Positions 11,119 through 19,505 of a stretch of DNA of 64,000 nucleotides are shown piece by piece. Positions within the stretch are counted from its first letter, which is position 1. Each line of letters opens with the position of its first letter. Origin of the DNA: Falsiroseomonas algicola (lineage in GTDB: Bacteria; Pseudomonadota; Alphaproteobacteria; Acetobacterales; Acetobacteraceae); assembly GCF_011040385.1 (NCBI RefSeq), contig NZ_JAAIKB010000011.1, forward strand, positions 62,001 through 126,000. Reading direction: 5' to 3'. The position numbers and the translations under genes are program-made. The notes beneath the pieces were generated by a model. The model did no database searches. It was not told the DNA's origin and saw nothing but the letters and a program-made list of their open reading frames with translations.

Positions 11119-12804
11119 ATGAGGTTGTGGGGCAAGCCGCACGGCAGCGTGCGGACGCCGCAAGCGGAACCGGGCTCGGCGGCGGATGACGCCGCGCCGG
11201 GCGTCGGTCCCGCGCGCGCCTCGCGATTCCCCTGGCAGCCGGCCGGCGCGGTGACGCGCCGGGCGGAGCCGGTGGCGCCCCGCGCCCGCCCTGCCGCACC
11301 CGCGCTGGTCGCGGTGCAAGACGCAGCCGCCCCCGCCTTTACCGATGTGCCGCCGCCCGCCGCCGCGGCGCCGCCTGAACCCCCGGTTCCGCAAGCGCCC
11401 GCCCCGCACGCCCGCCCCTGGCGGGATGCGGCGGAACGGCTCATCCACCGGCTTGACCCGCCGAGCCTCGCGGAGCTGCGCGCCCATTGGCCGGCCTGGA
11501 CGCTCCGCGCCGTCACCTATTCCGGCGCCATCCTGCTGGCGGGCAGCCTGCTGCTGGCGACGCTGCCGCCCCTTCTGTCCGACACCTCCACCCGGGCCGT
11601 GGTGAATGCTCCGATCGCGCTGGTCACGGCGCCGATCGATGGCGAACTCGACCGCCTGCTGGCCCAGCCCGGGGAGGCGGTGGGCCCCGGCCAGGTGCTG
11701 GCGCATCTGCGCAACGAACGACTCGACCGGTCCACGCTGATCGGGCTGCAGAACCAGACGGCCGGCACCCGCGTCGCGCTCACCGGGCTCGAACAGCGCC
11801 TCGCCATCGCCGAATCCTGGGTCGTGACGCTGGAGGCCGCGCTTTCCACCCACCGCGCGCATGCCATGCGCATGGCGGAGGAAGGCGAGCGCGAGGCCCG
11901 CGCCAAGGCCGCCGCCGCGGCATCGGCGGTCGCGGAGCAGGCGGCGCTCGCCAACCGCCAGCGCATCCTCCTCGAACGCGGCGTGGTCACGGAGACCGTC
12001 CACCGCATCGCCCAGATGCGGGAGCGTGGCGCGCGGGAGGAACTGATCGCCGCCGAGGCGACGCTGGCGCGGCGCATCGCGGAGCGAATCGCCGTCGAGA
12101 CCGGCAGCTATGTCGGTGATGGCCAGGGCGCGCTGGGCGCGCTGGTGGAACGGCGCCGGGACACGATCCTCGAGATCAACCGCATGCGCGTCGAACGCCA
12201 GCAGCTCATGACCAGCCTGGCCAGCCTGGAGGCGCAGACGCGGGTGGAGGAGGAGCGCTTCAACCAGCAGCGCGCCGCCCAGGCCGTCTCCACCAATGGC
12301 GGCCATGTGCTGCGTGCCTTCGCGAGTCCCGGCCAGCGGCTCGCGGCCGGCGACACCATCGCGGGCACGGTCGAATGCGGCCGCGCCTTCGTCGTTGCCA
12401 TCTTCTCCGTCCGCCAGGCGCATCGGCTGGGCCTCGGCACGCCGGTGCGGATCGAGGCGGATGGCTGGCCGGACACGCGCCAGGGCGTGGTGGTGCAGGT
12501 GCTGCCGCGCACCACGGACCGCGTGGATACCGGCTACGCCGTGCCCTTCCCGCCGATGGAGCGGCGGGAAATGTACGTCCTGGTCGAATTCGACGACCGG
12601 TCGCCGCGGCGCTGGTCGCGCGGCTATGAAAGCCGGCTCGCCCCCTCCGTCCCCTGCGACATCGGCCGCTGGGTCAGCGTGGAGGTGGATGGCAGCTTCT
12701 TCGGCGACGTCACCACCACCGCCTGGCGCTGGACGCGCGGGCTGATGGCGACCCTGTTCGGTCGGGCGGAAGCCTCCACCGCGCGGGAAACCGCCTCCCG
12801 TTGA
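11119..12804 (+). CDS. HlyD/Alg44-like membrane-fusion protein for polysaccharide export
   Basis: About 561 residues. A Pro/Ala-rich cytoplasmic N-terminus of roughly 130 residues precedes one hydrophobic span (GAILLAGSLLLATLPPLL). A split biotinyl-lipoyl-like domain follows (ITAPIDGELDRLLAQPGEAVGPGQ), then a long Ala/Glu/Arg coiled-coil hairpin, then a second half-domain and a beta-barrel-like tail. This is the layout of periplasmic adaptor proteins. The stop overlaps the TTG start of the glycosyltransferase gene by four bases, pointing to a synthase-adaptor pair like Alg8/Alg44. The ATG at 11119 is chosen; a GTG at 11107 is also possible. Confidence 0.75.
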   Translation: MRLWGKPHGSVRTPQAEPGSAADDAAPGVGPARASRFPWQPAGAVTRRAEPVAPRARPAAPALVAVQDAAAPAFTDVPPPAAAAPPEPPVPQAPAPHARPWRDAAERLIHRLDPPSLAELRAHWPAWTLRAVTYSGAILLAGSLLLATLPPLLSDTSTRAVVNAPIALVTAPIDGELDRLLAQPGEAVGPGQVLAHLRNERLDRSTLIGLQNQTAGTRVALTGLEQRLAIAESWVVTLEAALSTHRAHAMRMAEEGEREARAKAAAAASAVAEQAALANRQRILLERGVVTETVHRIAQMRERGAREELIAAEATLARRIAERIAVETGSYVGDGQGALGALVERRRDTILEINRMRVERQQLMTSLASLEAQTRVEEERFNQQRAAQAVSTNGGHVLRAFASPGQRLAAGDTIAGTVECGRAFVVAIFSVRQAHRLGLGTPVRIEADGWPDTRQGVVVQVLPRTTDRVDTGYAVPFPPMERREMYVLVEFDDRSPRRWSRGYESRLAPSVPCDIGRWVSVEVDGSFFGDVTTTAWRWTRGLMATLFGRAEASTARETASR

Positions 12805-14798
12805 TCACCGGCGCGCCCTGGGACCTGCAGGCGGCGCTGTCCTGGGGGGCGGGCTTCGCGCTCGCCGCGGTGCTGCTGGCGCTGCTGCTGGACCGCGCCC
12901 GGCCCTTCGACCGCGTGCTGTTCACGGGCTGCGCCATGCTGCCCATCCTGGTCTACCTGCACTGGCGCATCACCCAGACGCTGCCCGCCTTCGACATCGC
13001 CTTCGAACCGCTCTGGGCGCGCTTCTTCCTGGTCTTCGAGAGCATCTCCATCGCCTATACGCTCGGCGCCGCGCTGATCATGACGCGCTGTTCGGCGGCG
13101 CGGGTGCGGGCGCAGGCCGATGCGGCGGAGGCGCTGCTGGCCCGGAGCGGCGACTGGCCTTCCGTCGACATCTTCATCTGCACCTACAACGAGAAGCTGG
13201 AGGTGCTGGAGAAATCCATCGTCTCCGCCCTGGCGCTCGACTACCCGAAGGATCGCTTCACCGTCTGGGTGCTGGACGACACGCGCCGCGCCTGGCTGCG
13301 GGACTATTGCGAGGAGGTCGGCGCCCGCTACCTCACGCGCCCCGACAACAAGGGCGCCAAGGCGGGCAACCTCAACAGCGGCTACCGCCAGACCGCTTCG
13401 ATCACGGGCGCGCCGCTGATCCTGGTGCTGGATGCGGATTTCGCGCCGCAGCGGCAGATGCTGAAGCGCATGGTGGGGCTGTTCCTGGATCCCAAGGTCG
13501 GCGTGGTGCAGACGCCGCAATTCTACTTCAACCCCGATCCCATCCAGCACAACCTCGGCATCACCGGGTCCTGGGTGGATGACCAGCGCGTCTTCTTCGA
13601 CCTGTTCCAGCCCGCCAAGGATGCCTGGGGCTGCGCCTTCTGCGTCGGCACCGGCTTCATCGTGCGCCGCGACCTGCTGGACCGCATGGGCGGCTTTCCC
13701 GAAGGCGCGGTCAGCGAGGACATCTACCTCACCTACTCGCTGCTCCGCCGTGGCTACGAGACGCGCTGGCTGAACGAACGCCTCTCCATCGGCCTCTCGG
13801 CGGAGGACATGGCGGAATACTGCACCCAGCGCGCGCGCTGGTGCCTTGGCACCATCCAGGTGGCGCTGCTGCGCGATGGCCCCTTCGTCGGGCGCGGCTA
13901 CAGCATCGGCCAGCGCCTGCACTACCTGCACGGCATGCTGCACTGGCTGTCCAAGCCCTTCCTGCTGCTGCTGCTGCTCGGCCCCGCCATCTACTGGGTC
14001 TTCGGCGTGCCCGCCTTCCAGGCGGACCATGTGGATTTCGTGACCTACGGCGTCCCCGCGCTGGCCTGCTTCTGGATCCACAGCGCCTGGATCTCGGGCG
14101 GAAGGTCGCTGCCGCTCTTCACAGAGGTGTCGCACGCCGTCGCCGCGCTGCCGGTGACGATGTCCCTCATCGCCGCCGCCATCCGTCCCTTCGGCCGGCC
14201 CTTCAAGGTGACGGCCAAGGGGCGGTCGCGCACCGCCATGACCTTCAACCGCGGCTTCGCGCTGGGCTTCGGCGCCATCCTCGCCGCCAATCTCGCCGGC
14301 ATCGCCTGGTCGCTGATCGGCCCCGACAATCCGGTGGAGGTTGCGGCGGAGGATGTGATGAACATCGTCTGGGCCTCCATCGCCATCGTGCTGGCGCTGG
14401 TCTGCCTGCTCGTCTGCTGCGAATTGCCGCGGCCGCGGGGGGAGGAGCGGTTCGAGGTGAAGTGGCGCCTGCCGGGCCTCCTCGTGGAGGATTGCTCCGT
14501 CACCGGCGCCAAGCTCCGCTTCGACGATCCCGCCGCCGCGCCCGCCACGGGGACGATGATCGACCTGGTGCTGCCGGAGGCGGGGGCGGTGAGGGGGGAG
14601 GTGGTGCGCCAGGGCGCGCCCGGCGTGGTCGGCGTCGCCTGGCGCGTCGATGCCGCCACGCGGCGGCGCCTCATCGCCGCGCTCTTCTCCCGCGCCCCCG
14701 ACAATGTCGCGCGTGCCGGGCGCCTCGGCGTCGCGCTGCGGGGCCTCTGGCGTCGCGTGCGCAATCCCGATGGCAGGGTGGCGATTCGCGGGGGCTGA
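12801..14798 (+). CDS. cellulose-synthase-like family 2 glycosyltransferase
   Basis: 665-residue integral-membrane processive glycosyltransferase. TM helices lie near residues 13-30, 40-54 and 76-95, and more follow the catalytic domain. The catalytic motifs are in order: DDT at 159-161, DAD at 211-213, SED at 305-307 (the TED box with Ser) and QRARW at 343-347. The C-terminal 100 residues (RGEERFEVKWRLPG...SVTGAKLRF) look like a PilZ-type barrel, but the usual RxxxR start is degenerate, so c-di-GMP binding is uncertain. It starts at TTG coupled to the adaptor gene. The polymer could be cellulose, curdlan-like or another beta-glycan. Confidence 0.85.
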   Translation: MITGAPWDLQAALSWGAGFALAAVLLALLLDRARPFDRVLFTGCAMLPILVYLHWRITQTLPAFDIAFEPLWARFFLVFESISIAYTLGAALIMTRCSAARVRAQADAAEALLARSGDWPSVDIFICTYNEKLEVLEKSIVSALALDYPKDRFTVWVLDDTRRAWLRDYCEEVGARYLTRPDNKGAKAGNLNSGYRQTASITGAPLILVLDADFAPQRQMLKRMVGLFLDPKVGVVQTPQFYFNPDPIQHNLGITGSWVDDQRVFFDLFQPAKDAWGCAFCVGTGFIVRRDLLDRMGGFPEGAVSEDIYLTYSLLRRGYETRWLNERLSIGLSAEDMAEYCTQRARWCLGTIQVALLRDGPFVGRGYSIGQRLHYLHGMLHWLSKPFLLLLLLGPAIYWVFGVPAFQADHVDFVTYGVPALACFWIHSAWISGGRSLPLFTEVSHAVAALPVTMSLIAAAIRPFGRPFKVTAKGRSRTAMTFNRGFALGFGAILAANLAGIAWSLIGPDNPVEVAAEDVMNIVWASIAIVLALVCLLVCCELPRPRGEERFEVKWRLPGLLVEDCSVTGAKLRFDDPAAAPATGTMIDLVLPEAGAVRGEVVRQGAPGVVGVAWRVDAATRRRLIAALFSRAPDNVARAGRLGVALRGLWRRVRNPDGRVAIRGG

Positions 14799-14855
14799 GG
14801 GGAACCCGGCGCTTCGCCTTGCGTCTTGCCTCACAACACCGCGTGAGGCGCCATC

Positions 14856-15278
14856 ATGCCGTTCAGGGGGAAGCCGCCGGGGTCCGGATCAGGGGAGATG
14901 TCGCGCCGCACCGCGGCGCTGCGCCCCGCCATCGCGCTCGATCCCGCCGCCGCCACCCGCGCCCGGTCGCTCCGTCGCCAGGGGATGGAGGCCGAGGCCA
15001 TCGCCGCCCGCTTCGGCGTGGCGGTGGAGGAGGTGGAGAAGGCGCTGGTGCAGATGCGGTCGCCGCGGCCGGAGACCACGCGCGGCACGCTCAACGTCAC
15101 GCTGGATGCGCATCGCCTGGTGATGGCGGAGCGCCGCGGCGACGAGCCGCTGTGGCGCACCATGGACCGGCTGCTGGACGAATTGCTGCGGCTGCGCGCC
15201 GCCGCCGCCCGCCGCGCGGCACCCCGGAGGCGGGACAAGCCGCCGCCGGCGCTGCCGCTGCTTGACCCTACGCGCTGA
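14856..15278 (+). CDS. hypothetical protein with HTH-like segment
   Basis: 140 residues, basic, with no membrane segment. Residues about 35-65 (RARSLRRQGMEAEAIAARFGVAVEEVEKAL) read as a helix-turn-helix of the resolvase/sigma-region-4 kind. The rest is Arg/Ala-rich and ends in a Pro-rich tail. A GAGG ribosome site lies eight bases before the ATG. It follows the glycosyltransferase gene by 57 bases and overlaps the convergent PEP-mutase-family gene by 11 bases. Function unknown; a small DNA-binding regulator is possible. Confidence 0.6.
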   Translation: MPFRGKPPGSGSGEMSRRTAALRPAIALDPAAATRARSLRRQGMEAEAIAARFGVAVEEVEKALVQMRSPRPETTRGTLNVTLDAHRLVMAERRGDEPLWRTMDRLLDELLRLRAAAARRAAPRRRDKPPPALPLLDPTR

Positions 15279-16131
15279 CGATGAAGGGCTTCGCCGCCTC
15301 GTCATAGGCGCCGTAGCCCAGCGTCGCCTGGTGGACCGCCGGCGGCAGCGCGAGCTCGCTTGCCGCCTTGCCGGCCTGCAGCGCGGCCAGCCCGGACTGG
15401 ATGCCGGCGATGACCGGGGAGAGCATGGCCGTCGGATAGGTGCCGATCCTGATGCCGATCTGCTCCGCCAGCGTCCGGTCGGGGATCAGGCGGTTGCCAC
15501 CGGGCGAGAGCACGGCGAAATGCGGCCGGCCCCTGGAGGCCTCGACGGCGCGGCGGAACTCGGCCTCGTCCGCCGGGCTGTCGAGGAAGAGGATGTCGGC
15601 GCCTTCCTCCACATACATCTCGATCCGCGCCACGGCCTCGTCGATGCCGCGTGTCGGGCGGCAATCCGTGCGGGCCAGCACCAGGATGCCGCTTTCCTTC
15701 GCGGCCTGCACGGCGGCGCGGATCTTCATCCGCGCCTCCTCCCGCGGGATGCAGGGCTTGCCGGCGGCGGTCAGGGCACGGGGCGTCACCTTGTCCTCGA
15801 TCAGCACGGCGGCGGCGCCGGCGCGGCCATAGGCGGCGACGGTGCGCTGCACGTTCATGGCGTTGCCATAGCCATGGTCGCCATCGGCGAGGATGAGCGT
15901 GTTTGGCGCGGCGTTGCGCACCATGGTGAAGCTGTCGAACATCTCCCCGAAGGAGATCAGGTCGAGGTCCGGCCCGCCGAGCCGGCTGGCGGCGACACAG
16001 GAGCCCGAGAGGAAGGCCGTCTCGAACCCGGCTTGCGCGGCGAGGCGCGCCGAAAGCCCGTCCCACACCGCCGGCATGGTGACGAGGCCGGGCTTGGCCA
16101 GCAGGGCACGCAGGCGATCGGGCGGGGTCAT
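15268..16131 (-). CDS. isocitrate lyase/PEP mutase family protein
   Basis: 287-residue TIM-barrel enzyme of the ICL/PEP-mutase superfamily, whose members make or break C-C or C-P bonds next to a 2-oxo acid. Family landmarks are GLSARLAAQAGFETAFLSG, the metal-binding LADGDHGYGN, VLIEDKVTPR and LARTDCR. The isocitrate-lyase KKCGH loop is absent, so it is not an isocitrate lyase; oxaloacetate decarboxylase or methylisocitrate-lyase-like chemistry is more likely. It converges with the preceding gene and precedes no obvious partner. Confidence 0.82.
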   Translation of the reverse strand: MTPPDRLRALLAKPGLVTMPAVWDGLSARLAAQAGFETAFLSGSCVAASRLGGPDLDLISFGEMFDSFTMVRNAAPNTLILADGDHGYGNAMNVQRTVAAYGRAGAAAVLIEDKVTPRALTAAGKPCIPREEARMKIRAAVQAAKESGILVLARTDCRPTRGIDEAVARIEMYVEEGADILFLDSPADEAEFRRAVEASRGRPHFAVLSPGGNRLIPDRTLAEQIGIRIGTYPTAMLSPVIAGIQSGLAALQAGKAASELALPPAVHQATLGYGAYDEAAKPFIVSA

Positions 16132-16230
16132 GGCGCTTCCTCCTGGGTCGTTGCCAGGAGGCTAGCGCCGGGCCGCCATGGGTCCAAGCGCGCCAGCGCG
16201 GAAAACACGACGGCTGCGGCGCCGCCCCGA

Positions 16231-16689
16231 TCACACAGCCAGCGCGTCGGCCGCCTCATGCTCCGCCCTGCGCGGTCCCCGTGGGCCGTTGGCGATCAGG
16301 CGCCGGATCTGCGCCGCGATGCTCTCCAGCGCCGGGTCCGGCGCCGCGGGATGCCGCGACCGCTCGATGGGATCTTCCGCCAGATAGGCCAGTTCCCAGG
16401 ATCCGAAGCAACGCTCCGCCACCGGCACGAATTCGATCAGCTCGAACTCCGAGTGTCTGAGGTCGCCGCTGATCCGGTCGTAGGTCTCCTCGAGCCCCGC
16501 GAGCGGTCCCTCGAGCACCTGGATGAAGGTTCCGCCGCTTCGCACCAGCGCGCCGGTCAGGGTCGCCTCGGCATTGCGCCGGCGCGACCTCTCGACGATG
16601 CGGGCGAGTTCCTGGTCGACCTGGTCGGGCGTGCCCGGGATGGCGACCGTGCTGCGGTAGATCAGGCGGAACAGGGCGATCTGCGTCAT
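16231..16689 (-). CDS. stand-alone BLUF-domain blue-light sensor
   Basis: 152-residue protein that is essentially a BLUF (blue light using FAD) domain with a short helical tail. Key photocycle residues are present: Tyr11 (LIYRS), Asn39 (RRRNAEATLTG), Gln57 (GTFIQVLEG) and Trp98 (FGSWEL). The Asn-Gln and Gln-Trp spacings equal those of AppA; the Tyr-Asn distance is four residues longer. The start is fixed by a strong AGGAGG five bases before the ATG. It lies 14 bases downstream of the MHYT-GGDEF-EAL gene on the same strand, so the sensor probably acts on that enzyme or shares its output. Confidence 0.88.
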   Translation of the reverse strand: MTQIALFRLIYRSTVAIPGTPDQVDQELARIVERSRRRNAEATLTGALVRSGGTFIQVLEGPLAGLEETYDRISGDLRHSEFELIEFVPVAERCFGSWELAYLAEDPIERSRHPAAPDPALESIAAQIRRLIANGPRGPRRAEHEAADALAV

Positions 16690-16703
16690 GGGGGCCTCCT
16701 GGC

Positions 16704-19082
16704 TCATGCGGCGCGGGGTTGGGCGAGCATGGCCTGCGCGGCCTCGGCCGGCAGCGGGCGGCCGATCAGGTAGCCCTGTGCCTGGTCGCACCCTTCCGCG
16801 CGGATATGCGCAAGCTGCTCCGCCGTCTCCACCCCCTCCACGGTCGTCTCCATGCGCAGGCTGCGGCCGAGGCCGATGATGGCGCGGATGATCGCCGCGG
16901 AATCGCCGTTGCTGGTGATGTCGCCGACGAAGGAGCGGTCGATCTTGATCTTGTCGAAGGGGAAGCTGCGGAGGTAGCTCAGCGACGAGTAGCCGGTGCC
17001 GAAATCATCCATGGAGATGCGCGCGCCGAGCGCCTTCAGCTGCCGCAGCGTCTCCAGCGTGGCATCGCTGCCCGTGAGCAGCACGCTCTCCGTGATCTCG
17101 AGCTCGAGCCGCTTCGGATCGAGGCCCGCGCTCATGCAGGCGGAGCGGACGACCTCGACGAGCCCCGGGCTGCGGACCTGCACCGGCGAGAGATTGACCG
17201 AGATCGTGGCCGGCGTCGCCCAGCCCGCCGCTTCCCGGCAGGCTTCCCGCAGCACCCATTCCCCGATGGGCACGATCAGCCCGGTTTCCTCCGCGAGCGG
17301 GATGAAGTCCGCCGGGGAGACGATGCCGCCCTGCGGATGCCGCCAGCGGATCAGCGCCTCGAAGCCATTGATGGTCTCGCTGTCGAGCGAGAGCTGCGGC
17401 TGATACAGCAGGTGGAACTGTCGCATCGTCATCGCCGTCCGCAGCTCGACCTCCAGCAGGCGCCGGCGCTGCATGCGCGTATCCATCTCCTCCTCGAAGA
17501 AGCGATAGGCGCCGCGGCCATCCGACTTGGCGCGGTAGAGTGCGAGGTCGGCGTTGCGCATGAGCGTGGCCGGGTCGGCGCCATCCTGCGGGAAGAGCGC
17601 GATGCCGATGCTCGTGCCGATGTTCAGGACATGGCCGTCCACCACGAAGGGCCGGGCCAGCAGCTCCACCAGGCGCTCGGCGAGGCGCGTGGCGGCTTCA
17701 GGCTGCGTCGGCTCGAACTGCACCACCATGAACTCGTCGCCGCCCTGCCGGCTGACCAGGTCGCCGGCCCGCAGCGCGTTGCGCAGCCTTGCGGCCGTCT
17801 TGCTGAGAAGGACGTCGCCCACCGCATGGCCGAGGGTGTCGTTGACCGCCTTGAAGCGGTCGAGGTCGAGCGCGAGCATGGCGAAGGGGCCACCATGCCG
17901 TCCCCGCAGGTCCAGGGCGCGGGTCAGTTCCGTGGCGAGGCCCGCGCGGTTCGGCAGGCGGGTGAGCGGGTCATGATGCGCGAGGAAGCGGATCCGCTCC
18001 TCGGCGCGGCGCCGGTCGCGCAGGTCGCGGATCGCGATGACGCGGCGCGTGGACCCGGCATGCTGGAAGGGGCGGGAGACGACCTCGACCGGGATGGCTT
18101 CGCCACCATTGGCCAGCAGCTCGAGCTCCTCGGTGCCACCATCGCCCCGCAGCAAGGCCGCGATCGCCGCTTCCGGACGAATGATCTCCCGCAGGGGGCG
18201 TCCGGTGAACCAGGGCATGTCGTGGCCCGTCAGCAGCTGCACGCTGCGATTGGCCGTCACCACGGCATCGCCGTCGCAGAGCAGCAGCCCTTCCACCGCC
18301 GCATCCACCAGGCTGCGCGTGCGCGCTGCCTCCGCCAGCTCGCGCTGCCCCTCGCGCACGGCGAGTCCGGCGGCGGCGAGCCCGATCAGCAGGATGGCGA
18401 GGGCGCCAAGGCCGACGAACGGTGCCAGCCACCCCGCGCTGAGCGCGCCATCGGGCAGCGCGGCGGCCGCGTCGGGCAGCACCAGCACGGCCGACATGCC
18501 GGTGAAGTGGAGCGCGCAGATGCCGGCCGTGAGCAGACCCGTTCCGGCCAGCCGGCCGGCCCGGCCGGGATGCAGGGCGGCGGCCCAGAGCGCCGCCATG
18601 GGCAGCGCCGCGCCCAGCACGACGGAGGCGACGACGGCCGGCCAGTCCCACACCATGTCGCCGGCCAGGCGATAGGCGGACATGCCGAGATAGTGCATCG
18701 CCGCGATGCCGAGCCCTGCCAACCCGCCCGCGACGGCCGCCCGCAGCCCGCGGCTCCCGGCTGCCAGGGCGAAGGCGGGGTAGGCGATGGCGATGACCAG
18801 GACGAAGGAGGCGACGGTCCGCAGTGGCTCATAGCCGGCCGGCACGCCGGGCTCGAAGGCCAGCATGGCCAGGAAATGCGTCGCCCAGGCCGAGATGCCG
18901 GCGGCGACCGCGGTGCCGGCCAGCCACCTTCGCCTTTCCCTGCCACTACGGCCCGACGCCTGTTGCAGCAGCACGAAGGTCGCGTAGCAGCCGAGGACAC
19001 AGATCGTCGCCGCAGCCGCGACGAGTGCAATGTCATGCTGATCGACTACGCAGTTGTAGATGCGCAGCACTGGTGTCCCCAT
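16704..19082 (-). CDS. MHYT-PAS-GGDEF-EAL c-di-GMP turnover protein
   Basis: 792-residue membrane protein. The N-terminal seven-TM MHYT sensor has three motif copies (ATHFLAM, AMHYLGM, ALHFTGM) that may bind copper or a diatomic gas. A PAS-like segment (about 250-360) follows, then GGDEF at 447-451 with an RAGD inhibitory I-site at 438-441, then EAL at 575-577 with DDFGTGYSS and EGVET. Both catalytic motifs look intact, so the protein could both make and degrade c-di-GMP; which dominates is unknown. It is the upstream partner of the BLUF gene and sits about 2 kb from a PilZ-like glycan synthase. Confidence 0.93.
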   Translation of the reverse strand: MGTPVLRIYNCVVDQHDIALVAAAATICVLGCYATFVLLQQASGRSGRERRRWLAGTAVAAGISAWATHFLAMLAFEPGVPAGYEPLRTVASFVLVIAIAYPAFALAAGSRGLRAAVAGGLAGLGIAAMHYLGMSAYRLAGDMVWDWPAVVASVVLGAALPMAALWAAALHPGRAGRLAGTGLLTAGICALHFTGMSAVLVLPDAAAALPDGALSAGWLAPFVGLGALAILLIGLAAAGLAVREGQRELAEAARTRSLVDAAVEGLLLCDGDAVVTANRSVQLLTGHDMPWFTGRPLREIIRPEAAIAALLRGDGGTEELELLANGGEAIPVEVVSRPFQHAGSTRRVIAIRDLRDRRRAEERIRFLAHHDPLTRLPNRAGLATELTRALDLRGRHGGPFAMLALDLDRFKAVNDTLGHAVGDVLLSKTAARLRNALRAGDLVSRQGGDEFMVVQFEPTQPEAATRLAERLVELLARPFVVDGHVLNIGTSIGIALFPQDGADPATLMRNADLALYRAKSDGRGAYRFFEEEMDTRMQRRRLLEVELRTAMTMRQFHLLYQPQLSLDSETINGFEALIRWRHPQGGIVSPADFIPLAEETGLIVPIGEWVLREACREAAGWATPATISVNLSPVQVRSPGLVEVVRSACMSAGLDPKRLELEITESVLLTGSDATLETLRQLKALGARISMDDFGTGYSSLSYLRSFPFDKIKIDRSFVGDITSNGDSAAIIRAIIGLGRSLRMETTVEGVETAEQLAHIRAEGCDQAQGYLIGRPLPAEAAQAMLAQPRAA

Positions 19083-19195
19083 CCGATGTTCACGTCATGA
19101 GGACGGCAGCGACATTGACCCTTTGTGAATCCTGGCTGTCGGCGGCGGCGGCTCTCGCGGGGGTGATGGGAGGCCGGGACGAGGCAGGAGCCCGG

Positions 19196-19233
19196 AAAAA
19201 AAGAAGGCCGCCTGCCCGTGGGGGCGGCGGCCT
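19196..19233 (-). terminator. strong intrinsic terminator in 19.1-19.5 kb spacer
   Basis: On the minus strand an 8-bp stem (AGGCCGCC / GGCGGCCT, extended by an inner GCCC/GGGC) is followed by CTTTTTTT. This is the best T-tract terminator in the window. It lies far from the LysR stop and just upstream of the MHYT gene, so it must end a transcript arising from the intervening 19.2-19.45 kb region or LysR read-through. Confidence 0.75.
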
Positions 19234-19440
19234 AGTCAAACAGGGAGGCTTCACGTCTGGGAGACGAAGGGGTTCGGGAGAGTGTCCCGAGTGACCCTGA
19301 GACAGCGTCGCCGCCGTCACACCCCCAACATAGTGCTGCGCTGCGGCATGGAGGATTGGTGAATTGGCGGTATCCGACATGCATGCAACGCATGGGTAAG
19401 CGGGAGGCCTGCGTGTTTGGAAAAATACCAGTGAGTTTTC
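19234..19440 (-). ncRNA. candidate small transcript before the terminator
   Basis: The spacer 19083-19505 holds no convincing gene. Its minus strand has an AT-rich inverted-repeat block at 19422-19457 and then about 200 bases ending at the strong terminator at 19196-19233. The LysR gene has its own hairpin at 19466-19499, so an independent transcript seems likely. Short frames exist (for example one ending TTTGAC-TAG directly at the terminator), but none has a ribosome site. A small RNA or an untypical small protein are both possible. Confidence 0.3.
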
Positions 19441-19457
19441 TCGGGATGTGGTATTTT
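19422..19457. promoter_or_regulatory. AT-rich inverted repeat, possible operator
   Basis: AAAATACCA (19422-19430) and TGGTATTTT (19449-19457) form a perfect 9-bp inverted repeat 18 bases apart, in an AT-rich island in otherwise very GC-rich DNA. The arm spacing puts equivalent points 27 bases apart. It lies just upstream of the candidate small transcript and could bind a dimeric regulator or contain its promoter. Confidence 0.4.
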
Positions 19458-19465
19458 GATGCTGG

Positions 19466-19499
19466 AAAACGCCGACATCCCACGCCATGAGGCGTCGGC
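19466..19499 (-). terminator. hairpin terminator of the LysR gene
   Basis: On the minus strand GCCGAC...GTCGGC pairs, with an inner GCC/GGC, and is followed by GTTTT. It lies directly after the LysR stop codon at 19506. Confidence 0.55.
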
Positions 19500-19505
19500 G
19501 AGCCC

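Noticed and set aside
15268-16131. Isocitrate lyase assignment for the PEP-mutase-family protein
   Set aside because: The KKCGH catalytic loop is absent and the protein is far shorter than isocitrate lyases.
19090-19488. 132-codon minus-strand frame in the LysR-MHYT gap
   Set aside because: It runs through the terminator, has no ribosome site and shows no recognisable protein pattern.
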